From: Marsupella aquatica | Lineage: Eukaryota > Marchantiophyta | Assembly (NCBI GenBank): GCA_973895155.1 | Contig: OZ316899.1 | Coordinates: 13,330,001 to 13,394,000, forward strand | Length of the DNA: 64,000 nt | Direction: 5' to 3' | Shown here: piece after piece, positions 54,590 to 64,000 of the stretch | How positions within the stretch are numbered: the stretch's first letter is position 1 | Layout: every line of letters starts with the position of its first letter | Notes under the pieces: model-generated | The model's database searches: none | Told to the model about the DNA's origin: nothing | The model's input: the letters and a program-made list of their open reading frames with translations, nothing else | Position numbers and translations under genes: made by a program

Positions 54590-55700
54590 TGGTTCAAAAA
54601 TGGGTATCCGTAGGATGTGCGGGGAGTCCCGGCCTTTGTGAATAGAGAGAGCACCAAGGGGTGAGTGTATGACTAATCTCATCGGGCGAGTGTGGAGCCG
54701 GGCTCCGTTATAGTGTACAGCTCACCGCCGTTGGGCCCGCTGATTCAAAAGAAGTTGAGTCAACCGCGTGTATGTGGATAATGGATTTTTGAAGTAAAGT
54801 CTTTGCCCCATCATTTCCTTTGTGCAAATCGGGATTGTATGTTGTGAAGTCCGGTCACAGTCATCAATCTTGTATATGGGCAGAAAACACTTGGTCAAAC
54901 GCATTATGCAAGTTGTGCACGGGGTCTTGGCTGCAGATAGTGGTTGCCAACCTGGGTTGGACACCCGTATCATTGGATCCAAATTGGAGGCGGACAGCAC
55001 GAAGGCTTAGAAGTCCTTAAGTTGAGATCAATTTAGCTATCGACTTAAGGTATGTTCCTGTGGCAAAACACAAAGTATACCTATGGTGTGCCTAAGTGTA
55101 GAGTTGGGCACAGTTAACCCCAAGTTACAAGAATAAAGTACCGTTTGCACATCTCTCCTTGCCCAAACCCTCAATATATACTAACAAAGTTTATGGTGGA
55201 TTGCATGATTGAGGACTACCAACGGAGGCAAAAATATCTCCACTCCTTTTAAATGTCCTTGCATTGCCAACGGCCAAGATTAGGCTGATCTAAAGCAAAA
55301 AGTACTTTTACAAATCAAATACATATGAGGCGCATTCATTACTGTGTTGAGCTCCTGAGGGAACTCCTTTCTTGTCTCAACATGTATTTTATGGTTGGAC
55401 AACTGGTTTTATGGGAGAGTGTCGGCGCTATTTGTTCCCTTAGGACTTTTTGAAAACAAGGAGTTAGACTCCTTTGGACTTAGGTGTGAGACAGAGTAGT
55501 AGCAAATAGAAGTACTTGGGCGCTTTTGGTGTTCAAGATTCTTGTCTTTCCACTTGCAACTCGTCGAGAAAGTATCAAAGCTGAGCCTTGTGGGGTGCAA
55601 ATGGGTAGTGAAGTCCTCTAGAATTGTTGCATTCACATCTAGCTACATGGGTTGAATTGATTCAAAGAGTAGTCGTGCGGTGTGAGCCCAGATGCAAAGG
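54590..55700. other. No gene recognised
   Basis: Only short ORFs without domains. This is probably remnants of the element carrying the coiled-coil ORF. Confidence 0.35.
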
Positions 55701-56000
55701 CCAATCAAGCATGAAAAGGGACATTGATGAATGCAAAAAGAAAGGCCTTGATTGAGCTGCAGATTTAATTTAGGGTCTAGAGCCCTCTCTTGGCAAATGA
55801 CATTCAAATCCAGACAGGAGTGGCGGGAACATGCAAAGAAAGGAGGGCCAATCAAGCGCAAAAAGGGACATTGAGGAACGCAAAAAGAAAGGCCTTGATC
55901 AAGCTGCAGATTTAATTTAGGGTCTAGAGCCCTCTCTTGGCGAATGACATTCAAATCTAGACAGGAGCGGCGGGAACAAGCAAAGAAAGGAGGACCAATC
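55701..56000 (+). repeat. 147-bp tandem duplication
   Basis: Units start at 55701 and 55848 with CCAATCAAGC, and a third partial unit starts at 55995. The two full copies differ at only a few positions and both contain TTTAGGGTCTAGAGCCCTCT. Sequence 56001-56540 has no gene I can support. Confidence 0.85.
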
Positions 56001-57959
56001 AAGCTGCAAATTTGATTACGCTGTGAGCTTGTAGGTTTGTCGATGACATTTGATTCCGGAAGGGAACATTGGAAAAGAGCACAGAGAGCATAGTTGAGCA
56101 GTCACTCAATCACTAGGTGCCACTTTAAATCTTTCTTTGCTTTTGTTTGGAAATAGGATCTAAAGTTGCATTGGAATTGACAGAATTGAAATAGTTTAAA
56201 TGCAAGTTTGCTTTTGTTTTTCAAGAGAACAAAACAGATCTAGGTTGTGTTGGCCTCGGGAAGGGTAGCAGGAGAGATTAAATGCGTTCAGATTTTGTGA
56301 GGTATTCATTATAAATTGAAATGCATGGTATGTACTAGGTGACAAGGAAGTTCAATGCTAGGCTATCAAAGTGGGACTGTCAAAGCGGGACTTTTGTGAT
56401 TGTTTCAAGCCATTGATTGTGCCGATGTTGAGTCACGCATGTTAATTTGCATTGCGCTCCTTGACATGCGAGCAAAGAGTGGGAGCATGGGCCGTGTAGA
56501 GCTTCTCAATCCCTTCTTTATGTTACATGAGTAGGCCAAAATGGTCACAATTAATCAGGTATCTGATGCCCAAGCAAGAGAGAAGCTGGAGAAGCAAAGA
56601 TTGGCAAACCGCAAATCCAAGTTGAAAAAACAAGAGCAGATAGCAAGTGGTTAGCAAGGAGGTGGTCACCAACCATCTATCTTTGATGAAATGATTCTTG
56701 AAGCACAAAAGCAATGCGATCTCATGATGGAGAGTGCAAAGCAACAATGCCAAGATTTAGTAATTGATGGCAACCAAAGGCAAAGAGAGATATTGGCTGC
56801 TGGGCAATTAGAGGCGATCAGAATTAGTAATGAGGCTCATGAAGCTGCCATTGTGGTCTTGCGTACAGCCCAAGAAGAAAGTGAAATTCTAATGGAGACT
56901 GCACATTCATGCCTTGCCGAGCTTTTGGAATCTAGGTAGGGGTCCCTAAGTGCAAGCATTCTAGAACAGGATGCCCACATTCAAATGGTAGAATAGAGCA
57001 CCCAAACTGATTGCAAACAAGCGCAGGCAGCCCACATTGGTCCACTTAATGAAGGTGAGCAAGGTCACAACTCTGGTTGTGATCACCAAGTGCAGCAAGC
57101 TGCCATGCTTGAGAAGAGAAGGAAGGATGCAGGCAGGCAGGAAGAGAATTGAATATGAAAGGAAGAAGCGCCCTGCTGCTGATACTGTGAAACTCCCAAT
57201 CAAAAGCGTAGGTGTATTACAACAGTCTCATCAGATATAGTTAGGTACATTCTGGAGAAGACTGCTACATTCAATCTAGGTGCAAGGAGGGCAGTACTAT
57301 CTGGGGTCTGGTTACACAAATATTTGAAGAACTACCAGCCAACACGACTAGGTTCACCTAAAGTAGATGGGGCTGTAGCTGCTACATTGATTGATGTGAG
57401 AAAAACCTTGAGCATAGTGAAGCCAAGGAAGTGCAAAGACCACCTCGCTGCAAAGTACCAAGTTTTGTCAACACTTGTAGGAAAGACATGTGTAAATAAA
57501 AGGCAGCAGACCTCTCTAGCGAAAGCTTTGGGTATACAACGGCAAAATCTTCATAGAGCATCTAAGATGAGGATACAGATTGATGCAGACAGTACAAAAA
57601 TGTATCCTGTGGGGGAAAGAAAGGTACGTCGAGACAAGATTTCTGATGAAGTTTGAATCCAGGTGGAACACTTTTGGCAAACTCACTAGGGCTTATCCAT
57701 GTAAGAATAATGAAGCCAGATTCTGACTAGGACGGAAAATGGTTCAAACACATCAAGTGCACTGGCTGGAGGATACACAGGTGAGAAACTCTGTGATTGA
57801 TGTAACTGTTATGTCCATTTTGCCAGATTTGATTGAACTCTTATCTCCACTCCTTGATGAGTAGTTTTCCTTGTTAGTCAGCCATTGTGATCGCTACAAG
57901 TACCCAGTGTGTTGTAAAGGTAAGATTTGAATAAATTTTGTGGACTGATGTCTTGTATA

Positions 57960-58690
57960 TAGTCCTTTAGGAAGAAGTTTGGTCTTTGACAAAGGCGTAA
58001 ACTCCTTTAGGAGGGACTATGTACAGGACTAGGGACTTTAGTCCTTTGTCAAAGTCTTTCCTTATGGTCCTTTGACAAAGGACTAAAGACTGTTAGTAGT
58101 CCCTAGTCAAGGACTATTAACAGTCCTTAATGAAGGACTATGGTCAGGACTGTAGTCTTTCCCCAAGGACCTTAATAGTCCTTCCAAAGGACTGTATAAA
58201 AGGACTATACTCCTTTTCCAAAGGACTCTACTCTTTTTCCGAGGACTATAGTCCTTTCTCAAGGACTTTACTCCTTTTCCCAGGACTGTACTCCTTTTCC
58301 GAGGACTATAGTCCTTTCTCAAGGACTTTACTCCTTTTCCCAGGACTGTACTCCTTTTCCCAGGACTGTACTCCTTTTCCGAGAACTATAGTCCTTTCTC
58401 AAGGACTTTACTCCTTTCCAAGGACTCTACTCCTTTTCCAAGGACTATAGTCCTTTCTCAAGGACTCTACTCCTTTCTCAAGGACTCTACTCCTTTTCCA
58501 AGGACTCTAATCTTTTCTGAAGGACATTACTCCGTTTTCAAGGACTCTACTCCTTTTCCGAGGACTATAGTCCTTTAAGTCAAGTGCATTGAGTACTTGA
58601 GTCCTTCCAGATTGATTCTACTCCTTCCCTAAGAACTTTAGTCCTTCACCTCTCCTGGTAGAGTCTTCCAATAAGAGCTTGGACCCTTAC
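57960..58690 (+). repeat. AGGACT minisatellite 1, about 20-bp palindromic unit
   Basis: About 30 units alternate between forms such as AAGGACTATAGTCCTTTCTC and AAGGACTTTACTCCTTTTCC. The 16-base AAGGACTATAGTCCTT is a perfect palindrome. It lies in the apparent intron of gene Y (57780 to about 58850). ORFs that cross it are by-products. Confidence 0.92.
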
Positions 58691-59167
58691 TGAAGGACTG
58701 TAGTTGCAGGCAGAACTGAAGTCCTTCGGGAAGTAGTAGTACCCACATACATGGGTTTTTGTGGCTGCATATTTGAGGGTATCCGTTCCTAACAGTCTTT
58801 CTAACAAAAATAATGTATGTCTTGTATATGTGCAATTCCAATTTTTTCAGCATTTCGTGACTGGTCCACAAGGGAGCAGAATGGGGTGTCTATAGGGATG
58901 TGGTCATTTATATACTTCAAGCCATATTATGTTCATAAGATGAAAGACAGAAATGTTTGTTGCTGCAAACAACATGTGGAGATGGACTTACTCACAGAGG
59001 CAATTAACAAATTCAGGCGGCACCAGCACAATAAGGACTGTCCTTGTGAATGTGATACCTGTAGACCCTTGGGTGTTGTACCCATCTCTTCTTGTATGGC
59101 ATCTACAAAGTTTGGTGCACGGATGAAATGGTTCTTCCATACCTCTGGCCATGGGAAGGGTGTTGCT

Positions 59168-59313
59168 GTAAGTATCTATAGGGAACATTCTCTACACCCA
59201 ATTCTATGCATGCCTTAGTTTCTAATGAGTGACGTATCTACTGGAATTGGATGACCAAACTTGCAGTCTACGTAAGAAACTTTCTAATCTGTGTTCCTTG
59301 TATGCTTTAATAG
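59168..59313 (+). other. Intron of gene Y
   Basis: Donor GCT before GTAAGT, acceptor TTTAATAG before GATGCT, phase 0, joining GKGVA to DALGSHIK. Confidence 0.75.
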
Positions 59314-60874
59314 GATGCTCTTGGCAGCCACATTAAGACCGGGCTTGCAACTGAGCAACTAAAAGGCATGAATGGTCATTGTCTAGAGGGTGGATCAGAT
59401 GTGGTAAAGTTTTGCAAGGACAAGTTTGCCCTTGGTCAATTGCAGGAGTATGGTGATGTGCAGCTTGTTCGACGTATATTTTGGGAAATTCCTGTTGGCA
59501 CTGTAAATAGAAGGAAGAAGTGGGATTGTGATCCAATCAAGGATTGTAGATCTTTGCACTGCTTTGATGGATTTAGTAAGAGTTTGTCAACACTGTTGCA
59601 AGTTTGGGCTCAGTTGTTTTTGTGTAGCTTGTGTTGATGAAGATCCAATGAATTGTGAGAACAAGGAATGGGTAGGCAAGTATCGCCTGGAGATGGTCAA
59701 AGGGGTACTGTAGGCAGATGTCAGAGCTGATGTGGAGAACATGGGAGAGGGCAAAGGACTGCTTGACAACGTCTCTCTACCAGAATGTGTCCAATTGGGA
59801 GATTTCTATGCATGCTGTGCAAGTCAACCAAATGAAGATAATGTAGATTTCTACATTTATCAGTGTGAAGAGGTGCTCCACACAATCACAAAGAGTTTCA
59901 CTGATGGGTACAAGGTACAATTCAAGGCAAGGGACATGGCCTTTAAAGGGAAGGTGGTTCCAACCATATCCAGGATCAGAAAAAAAGTTTGTCTTCAATT
60001 ATGCTTCTCCTTTCAGCTACTGCCATTTAGGGGAAGTAATTCACATTCGATTTGGTTTGACACCATGTGAGGTGCCCAAGGGAGGCAAGGGACAAGGTGC
60101 TAGATTTTACACACAAGATTCAGACACTTTCGAAGCAATTTATGAATCGCTGCAGGTATAGCTTTTGTAAAACTAATGGATCATGTTGTACATGACAACA
60201 TACAGAAGTTCATTGTAGTAGGGTAGGCTAGTTATTTAGCATTTCATGAGGCTCCTAGACAATGAGATTGTAAAGGAGTTCCTAAATTTAATGTAAGGCT
60301 ATCAGTTCTTTTCCACCTTTATTTCATTTGAGGATCAATAGTATGTTGTTAACATGTGTTGGTGGCAACTTGTCGGACAATTGGAACCAGTAAGCTTGTC
60401 CAGTGCATTGGAATGTTCATTTTTTGTTTGCACCCAACTACCCCTGCAGAAACTTCAAAATTCACCAAACTGTGTGTTATCTAGTTCAACCATTGCCTTA
60501 ATTTTTCCCAAGTGGAATATAACCTCTTGGAGCTCTTTTCTACTATTTTGTCGTGCCAAAATTGGTTGTGTAAAGCAGAGTGGTCCATAAAGAACAACAA
60601 CAAAACCCTTCCAACTTTGATTAGAGGACAACATCAGTACAAAATTCACCTGAGAATGTGATGGGCCAAGACGGTAGCAGCATGCGGAATAGCTGCTTTT
60701 ATTAGAGGATGAGAGGACTAAATTAACCTGAGGCATTCACACAGCTCAAATTTCCCTCGTACTAAGGGTAATTGTGGCTAATGATCTTGTTACTGATCAT
60801 ATTCAGTTGGCACAAGTTGACAACAACTAAATGTGGCTTTGTAATCAATGGCGCTTGAGCTCCACATTGAGCTA

Positions 60875-62193
60875 CACTCTTTACAATATTTAGTGTCACA
60901 AAATAATTAGTGTCACTAACAATTAGTGTCACACACACTAATTAGGGGTAGCTCTTGATTTTCAGCCAAGTGACACTATTTACAGTCACCCTTAATTTTG
61001 AAAAATAAATTGATATATTGAAAAATATTGATAATTAGAGGTGACAATGTTATTACCCTAAACTGCTCTAACTCCAAAGTTATCAGTTACCAACGACATC
61101 TCTTTGTGTGTATGTTCTTCAAAAGTTTCTTTGTGTTTTATCTTGTCAGTCTTTGTGAAACGAGGTTGATAGATTTATAACATGGTGGGAATGGATTGGC
61201 CGACATAGTTGGATTTGCTAGCACAAGGGAAAGAGAATCAAGACTATGTCAAAATGTCACTGGTAATTAGTCTGCAACTCGTTTGGGTTATCCTTGCTGC
61301 ATTTCAAAAATGATAAATGGAGACTTAAAAAATGTGGGGAGTGGGACACGGGGCACATTTGGGAAATTTGATAAATTTAGGCAAACATGAAGGCAAACAT
61401 TGATTTTTGACATTGACAAGGGACTTTGTAGCTGAGGTGAACAGTTCTGTTGATAGACATTACATGTCTTATGCACAAAATTCAATGATAAACACCGGTT
61501 TGTCTCTAAATGTCAATGGTTTATAGTCTAAAAATCAACTTACACCGTCCTGAGCTTCAAAATATCATAGCAAAGTATCGAGTGAAGTTTTAAAGGAGTC
61601 AAGTTGGCCTTGACATTGATGCTACTGTTGAAGTGGCTCCTGATATTGGTGAACCAGATGAAGAGCCAGCTCAACCCTCTTCTCTTGGGGCTATACGCCG
61701 TCTTGCAAGGATGAGACACAAGGGACAGATTGTAGGAGAGTGAAAAGAATGTTAGTTTGTAGCTTATGTGAGACAACATCTACTACTCATAGTTGATTGA
61801 AGTGAATCAAACAGATCTTGTTTGCTCAATGTGGTTACAAGAGTACCCGAAACTGCAAATGTGAGGAGGAGTTGTAAATTTCTGAAGTTTGCTCAATATT
61901 TGAGTAGGATATGGAAGGAGTTATAAGTTTCTGAAGTTTTCTCAATGCTTGAATGAGTAGTAAGTTTTGTAAATTGTAATCAAATATTGTGCACACTTTT
62001 AGCTTTTTTTATAAGCAAATTTTAACTATTGTCCATTCTTTGTTTTTAACTTTAAGTATGTGTGACACTATTTGACTTGTGACCACAATTAGTGTCATAC
62101 TATATTAGTGTCACACACCTTAATTACTGTCACTTACTTCAAATATAACCTCACACTAATTAGAGTGTGTGAGACTAAATAGTGTAAAGAGTG
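60875..62193. mobile_element. TIR element with TA target site, about 1.3 kb
   Basis: The left end CACTCTTTACAATATTTAGT and the reverse complement of the right end, CACTCTTTACACTATTTAGT, match at all but two bases. TA flanks both (60873-60874, 62194-62195), as in Tc1/mariner-type elements. TTAGTGTCAC words recur in the same orientation near both ends. There is no transposase inside. A coding-like exon (61541-61742) lies within it. Sequence 60162-60874 has no gene. Confidence 0.65.
61541..61742 (+). pseudogene. Coding-like exon within the TIR element, possible C-terminus of gene Y
   Basis: An open frame reads HRPELQNIIAKYRVKF, one TAA, then VGLDIDATVEVAPDIGEPDE and a basic end (LGAIRRLARMRHKGQIVGE) before a stop. 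Acidic-then-basic tails are common at protein ends. It could be the last exon of gene Y or an exon captured by the TIR element. Confidence 0.35.
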
Positions 62194-62550
62194 TAGTTAC
62201 CTTCTGATTTTTCAATATTACGTGACATCAAGCTCAGTTTCAGTCGTTGCCATACAAAATGATAGAAGATCACCGATTACAATTTAACCATACAACTCTT
62301 TGAATGAGAGGAACAAACTTCCAATCACCACTAGGGCTGACAATCGTTGTTGCATTATGCAAGACACGTGAGCTCACACATTGACCAATAGACAAAGGAG
62401 AGATTGAATTGTGGAGTATACAAAGTGACAAAAGATAAGGTGCATAAAATGCTCATCCCGTTACAATCAAAACTAGGCTTTGAAGGCCTCAATCCAAAAC
62501 AAAGTATCATTGAACCAACCATCCTCAAACCCCTTGCTTGTAGAGGCTGC

Positions 62551-63137
62551 CTACTTTCTGATGTTAAAAGATACGAACAAATCCACTATATCTGACCCTA
62601 GGTCAACAACAACATTCTTTAGCCTGCTAAGGCCACCTAGCGCCACAGGTGACTTGTCTACTGGATCCTTGACTTTGCTTTCTTCAAAGTACAAAGCTCG
62701 AGACAGATCAGCTTCCCTGTCACCCTTGACATACCTGATTATCCAAGTCCCAGCCAAAACCTGATCCCTAATCTGGTCTCTCCTATCAATGTCTGAATCC
62801 CTGTACTCCTGGCCCGTGATCCCCATCAATTGCTGACCATTAGCTTCATTCACTTGAAGCACAATGTTGCCAACCTGCACAGCAAAACAGTACATGTAAG
62901 TTGCTTCCCCATCCCTTGTACAGGTGTGTTGAGTCTCCTGCGAGATCGAGGACCCAATGGTGACTCAGGATTCTGCATTCTCAACCTGTGTTTGTACTTC
63001 CCCAAAGTGCAGGGACAACCATCACTCAAAACTCCCCCACAGCCTTCACAAGTAAAGCCTCCAGCACATAGACCCCATATCCCATTAATCCTGACTTCAT
63101 GAAGAGTATCATACAGGCTAAGCTTCTCCATCTGCAA
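62551..63137 (-). pseudogene. Possible RPA1-C-like zinc and OB-fold ORF
   Basis: From 63137: SLYDTLHEVRINGIWGLCAG, a Cys cluster CEGCGGVLSDGCPC, then YKHRLRM and a basic stretch. After a frame change near 62920 it continues VQVGNIVLQVNEANGQQLMG, ITGQEYRDSDIDRRDQIRDQ and LAGTWIIRYVKGD. A zinc ribbon followed by a beta-rich strand pattern with a G-x-x-x-G-I-T-G-x-E turn is reminiscent of the C-terminal domain of RPA1, which some Helitrons also encode. Similarity is by eye only. Sequence 62196-62550 shows nothing else. Confidence 0.3.
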
Positions 63138-63224
63138 AACTCAAGCACCTCATTCTCAGAAGCAAGAATTCAGAAGTGTCCGCAGAAGTTCCAGTTACAA
63201 GAAACCAGTTACAAGAGCCCCATG

Positions 63225-63850
63225 GATGTCAAGTCCTTCCTTGAGTACTTGCAGTCATTCCCCCAGCCAGTACTTAAAGCCCTTTCCACAAGGATTTGGA
63301 GTCATTCCACAACGACCCAGAGTTGTTCCAGGACTTTGAGTCCTTCAAAATCCTTCGATAAGGACTCAAACTCCTTTGGAGTCCTCCCACGAGGACGCGG
63401 GGTTCTTGCCCAAGGACCCGGAGTCCTTTCGAGTCCTTTGAAGTCCTTGCCCAAGGATTCTAAGTCCGTTCCCAAGGACTCAGAGTCCTTCCACGCGGAC
63501 TCAGAGTCTTTTCCCAAGACTCTGACTCCTTCCATGAGGACTCTGACTCCTTGCCCGAGGACTCTGAGTCCTGCCCGAAGACAACTCATAGTCCTTTCCC
63601 CAAGACTGGCAACCCTTGCCCAAGGACTCGTGGTCCAATCCTTGCCTGAGGACCTCCAACTCCTTGCCCAAGGACTCCAAGTCCTTCAAAGTCCTTCCAC
63701 GAGAACTTGGGGTCCTTCAGAGTCCTTTGACAAGGACTCAGTCCTGGACCAAGGACTCTATCATTGACTCTACCAAGACCCTAAGGACTGAAGCTCTTGC
63801 CCATAGACTTCAAGTCCTTAGGCTAGGACTTGGGTCCTATAAAGGACATG
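63225..63850 (+). repeat. AGGACT minisatellite 2, about 20-24-bp unit
   Basis: About 25 degenerate units of the form CCAAGGACTCAGAGTCCTTG, sharing the AGGACT...AGTCCTT core with 57960-58690 but with a GC-richer spacer. The long plus- and minus-strand ORFs here reflect the repeat. The last 150 bp of the window hold no gene. Confidence 0.9.
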
Positions 63851-64000
63851 AACTCCTCAGGCCTTGCTGTCCAAGCTAATTTCAAACAAAATAGTCAAGA
63901 CATAAATATCTTGGTGCACCATTTGGGGTGGGCTTGAGCACGGAACAACTGCACAAATTCTGCCTCGACAAAATTTGTGCCAGGCTTGCTATTTGGTCCA

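Larger units (their letters stand above)
56541..60161 (+). pseudogene. Gene Y: decayed multi-exon transposase-like gene
   Basis: From ATG 56541: a basic coiled coil (REKLEKQRLANRKSKLKKQE), more coil (KQQCQDLVIDGNQRQREILA), a block GARRAVLSGVWLHKYLKNYQ, a possible helix-turn-helix (SLAKALGIQRQNLHRASKMR), and CKNNEARF...VHWLEDTQ before a GTGAGA donor near 57780. After a repeat-filled intron come YFKPYYVHKMKDRNVCCCKQ, a Cys cluster (CPCECDTC) and FFHTSGHGKGVA. A 146-bp intron (59168-59313, GTAAGT to TAG) joins exactly to DALGSHIK. Then another Cys cluster (VCQHCCKFGLSCFCVAC), GDFYACCASQPNEDN and FVFNYASPFSYCHLGEVIHI. At least five stops and three frameshifts. The HGKG-x-x-D-x-x-G motif recalls repeat proteins of animals; family unknown. 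Confidence 0.55.

Noticed and set aside
58107-58450. Repetitive ORFs on both strands across the AGGACT array
   Set aside because: A unit of about 20 bp without stops gives open frames by chance. No non-repeat protein content.
57960-58690. CRISPR array
   Set aside because: Units are contiguous palindromic minisatellite repeats without unique spacers, and the DNA is eukaryotic.
63099-63767. 222-codon plus-strand ORF
   Set aside because: Mostly the second AGGACT minisatellite. The non-repeat start has no domain.

Overview
The window looks like nuclear DNA of a land plant or close streptophyte relative. The evidence is GT-AG introns of about 100 bp, a retrotransposon primer site exactly matching plant initiator tRNA-Met, an EDM2-like PHD module and a cytosolic ribosomal protein L18a pseudogene. 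No species can be named. I see no convincing intact host gene: nearly everything is transposable-element sequence, much of it nested, and most old coding regions carry stops and frameshifts.

Layout. (1) 1-9190: a PIF/Harbinger element (transposase on the minus strand, 8878 to 754) broken by a 1.1-kb element (6827-7932, 7-bp repeat ATTTTAT) and by an old Ty1/copia element (1064-6773, repeat CTTTC). The copia element is itself damaged by a 1.5-kb GC-rich repeat in its 5' LTR and by a truncated foreign LTR where gag should be. (2) 9461-10795: a second copy of the GC-rich repeat. (3) 11583-17099: a young, complete copia element with 186-bp LTRs differing at one base, repeat CTTTA and an uninterrupted 1558-residue gag-pol. 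(4) 17105-19100: decayed coiled-coil ORFs. (5) 19738-50030: one large minus-strand transposase-like gene of a family I cannot name ('X'), cut by a 7.5-kb Ty3/gypsy element (20686-28230) and an 18.2-kb CACTA element (30266-48486). Removing each insertion with one copy of its target duplication (CCGG, AGC) restores the X reading frame. (6) 50.0-56.0 kb: fragments of PHD, coiled-coil and unknown ORFs with tandem repeats. (7) 56541-60161, perhaps ending at 61742: a second decayed, multi-exon transposase-like gene whose intron holds a palindromic minisatellite. (8) 60875-62193: a TIR element. (9) 62.5-64 kb: a possible RPA-like OB-fold ORF and a second minisatellite with the same AGGACT core.

How parts work together. 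The CACTA element carries TNP2-like and TNPA-like genes, and also a tandem-BRCT ORF, an EDM2-like PHD pseudogene and an RPL18A pseudogene, which looks like capture of host sequence. X combines zinc-finger, AT-hook-like and PIP-box-like motifs with a conserved core. Many in-frame stops are TGA, as expected from deamination of methylated CGA in silenced repeats.
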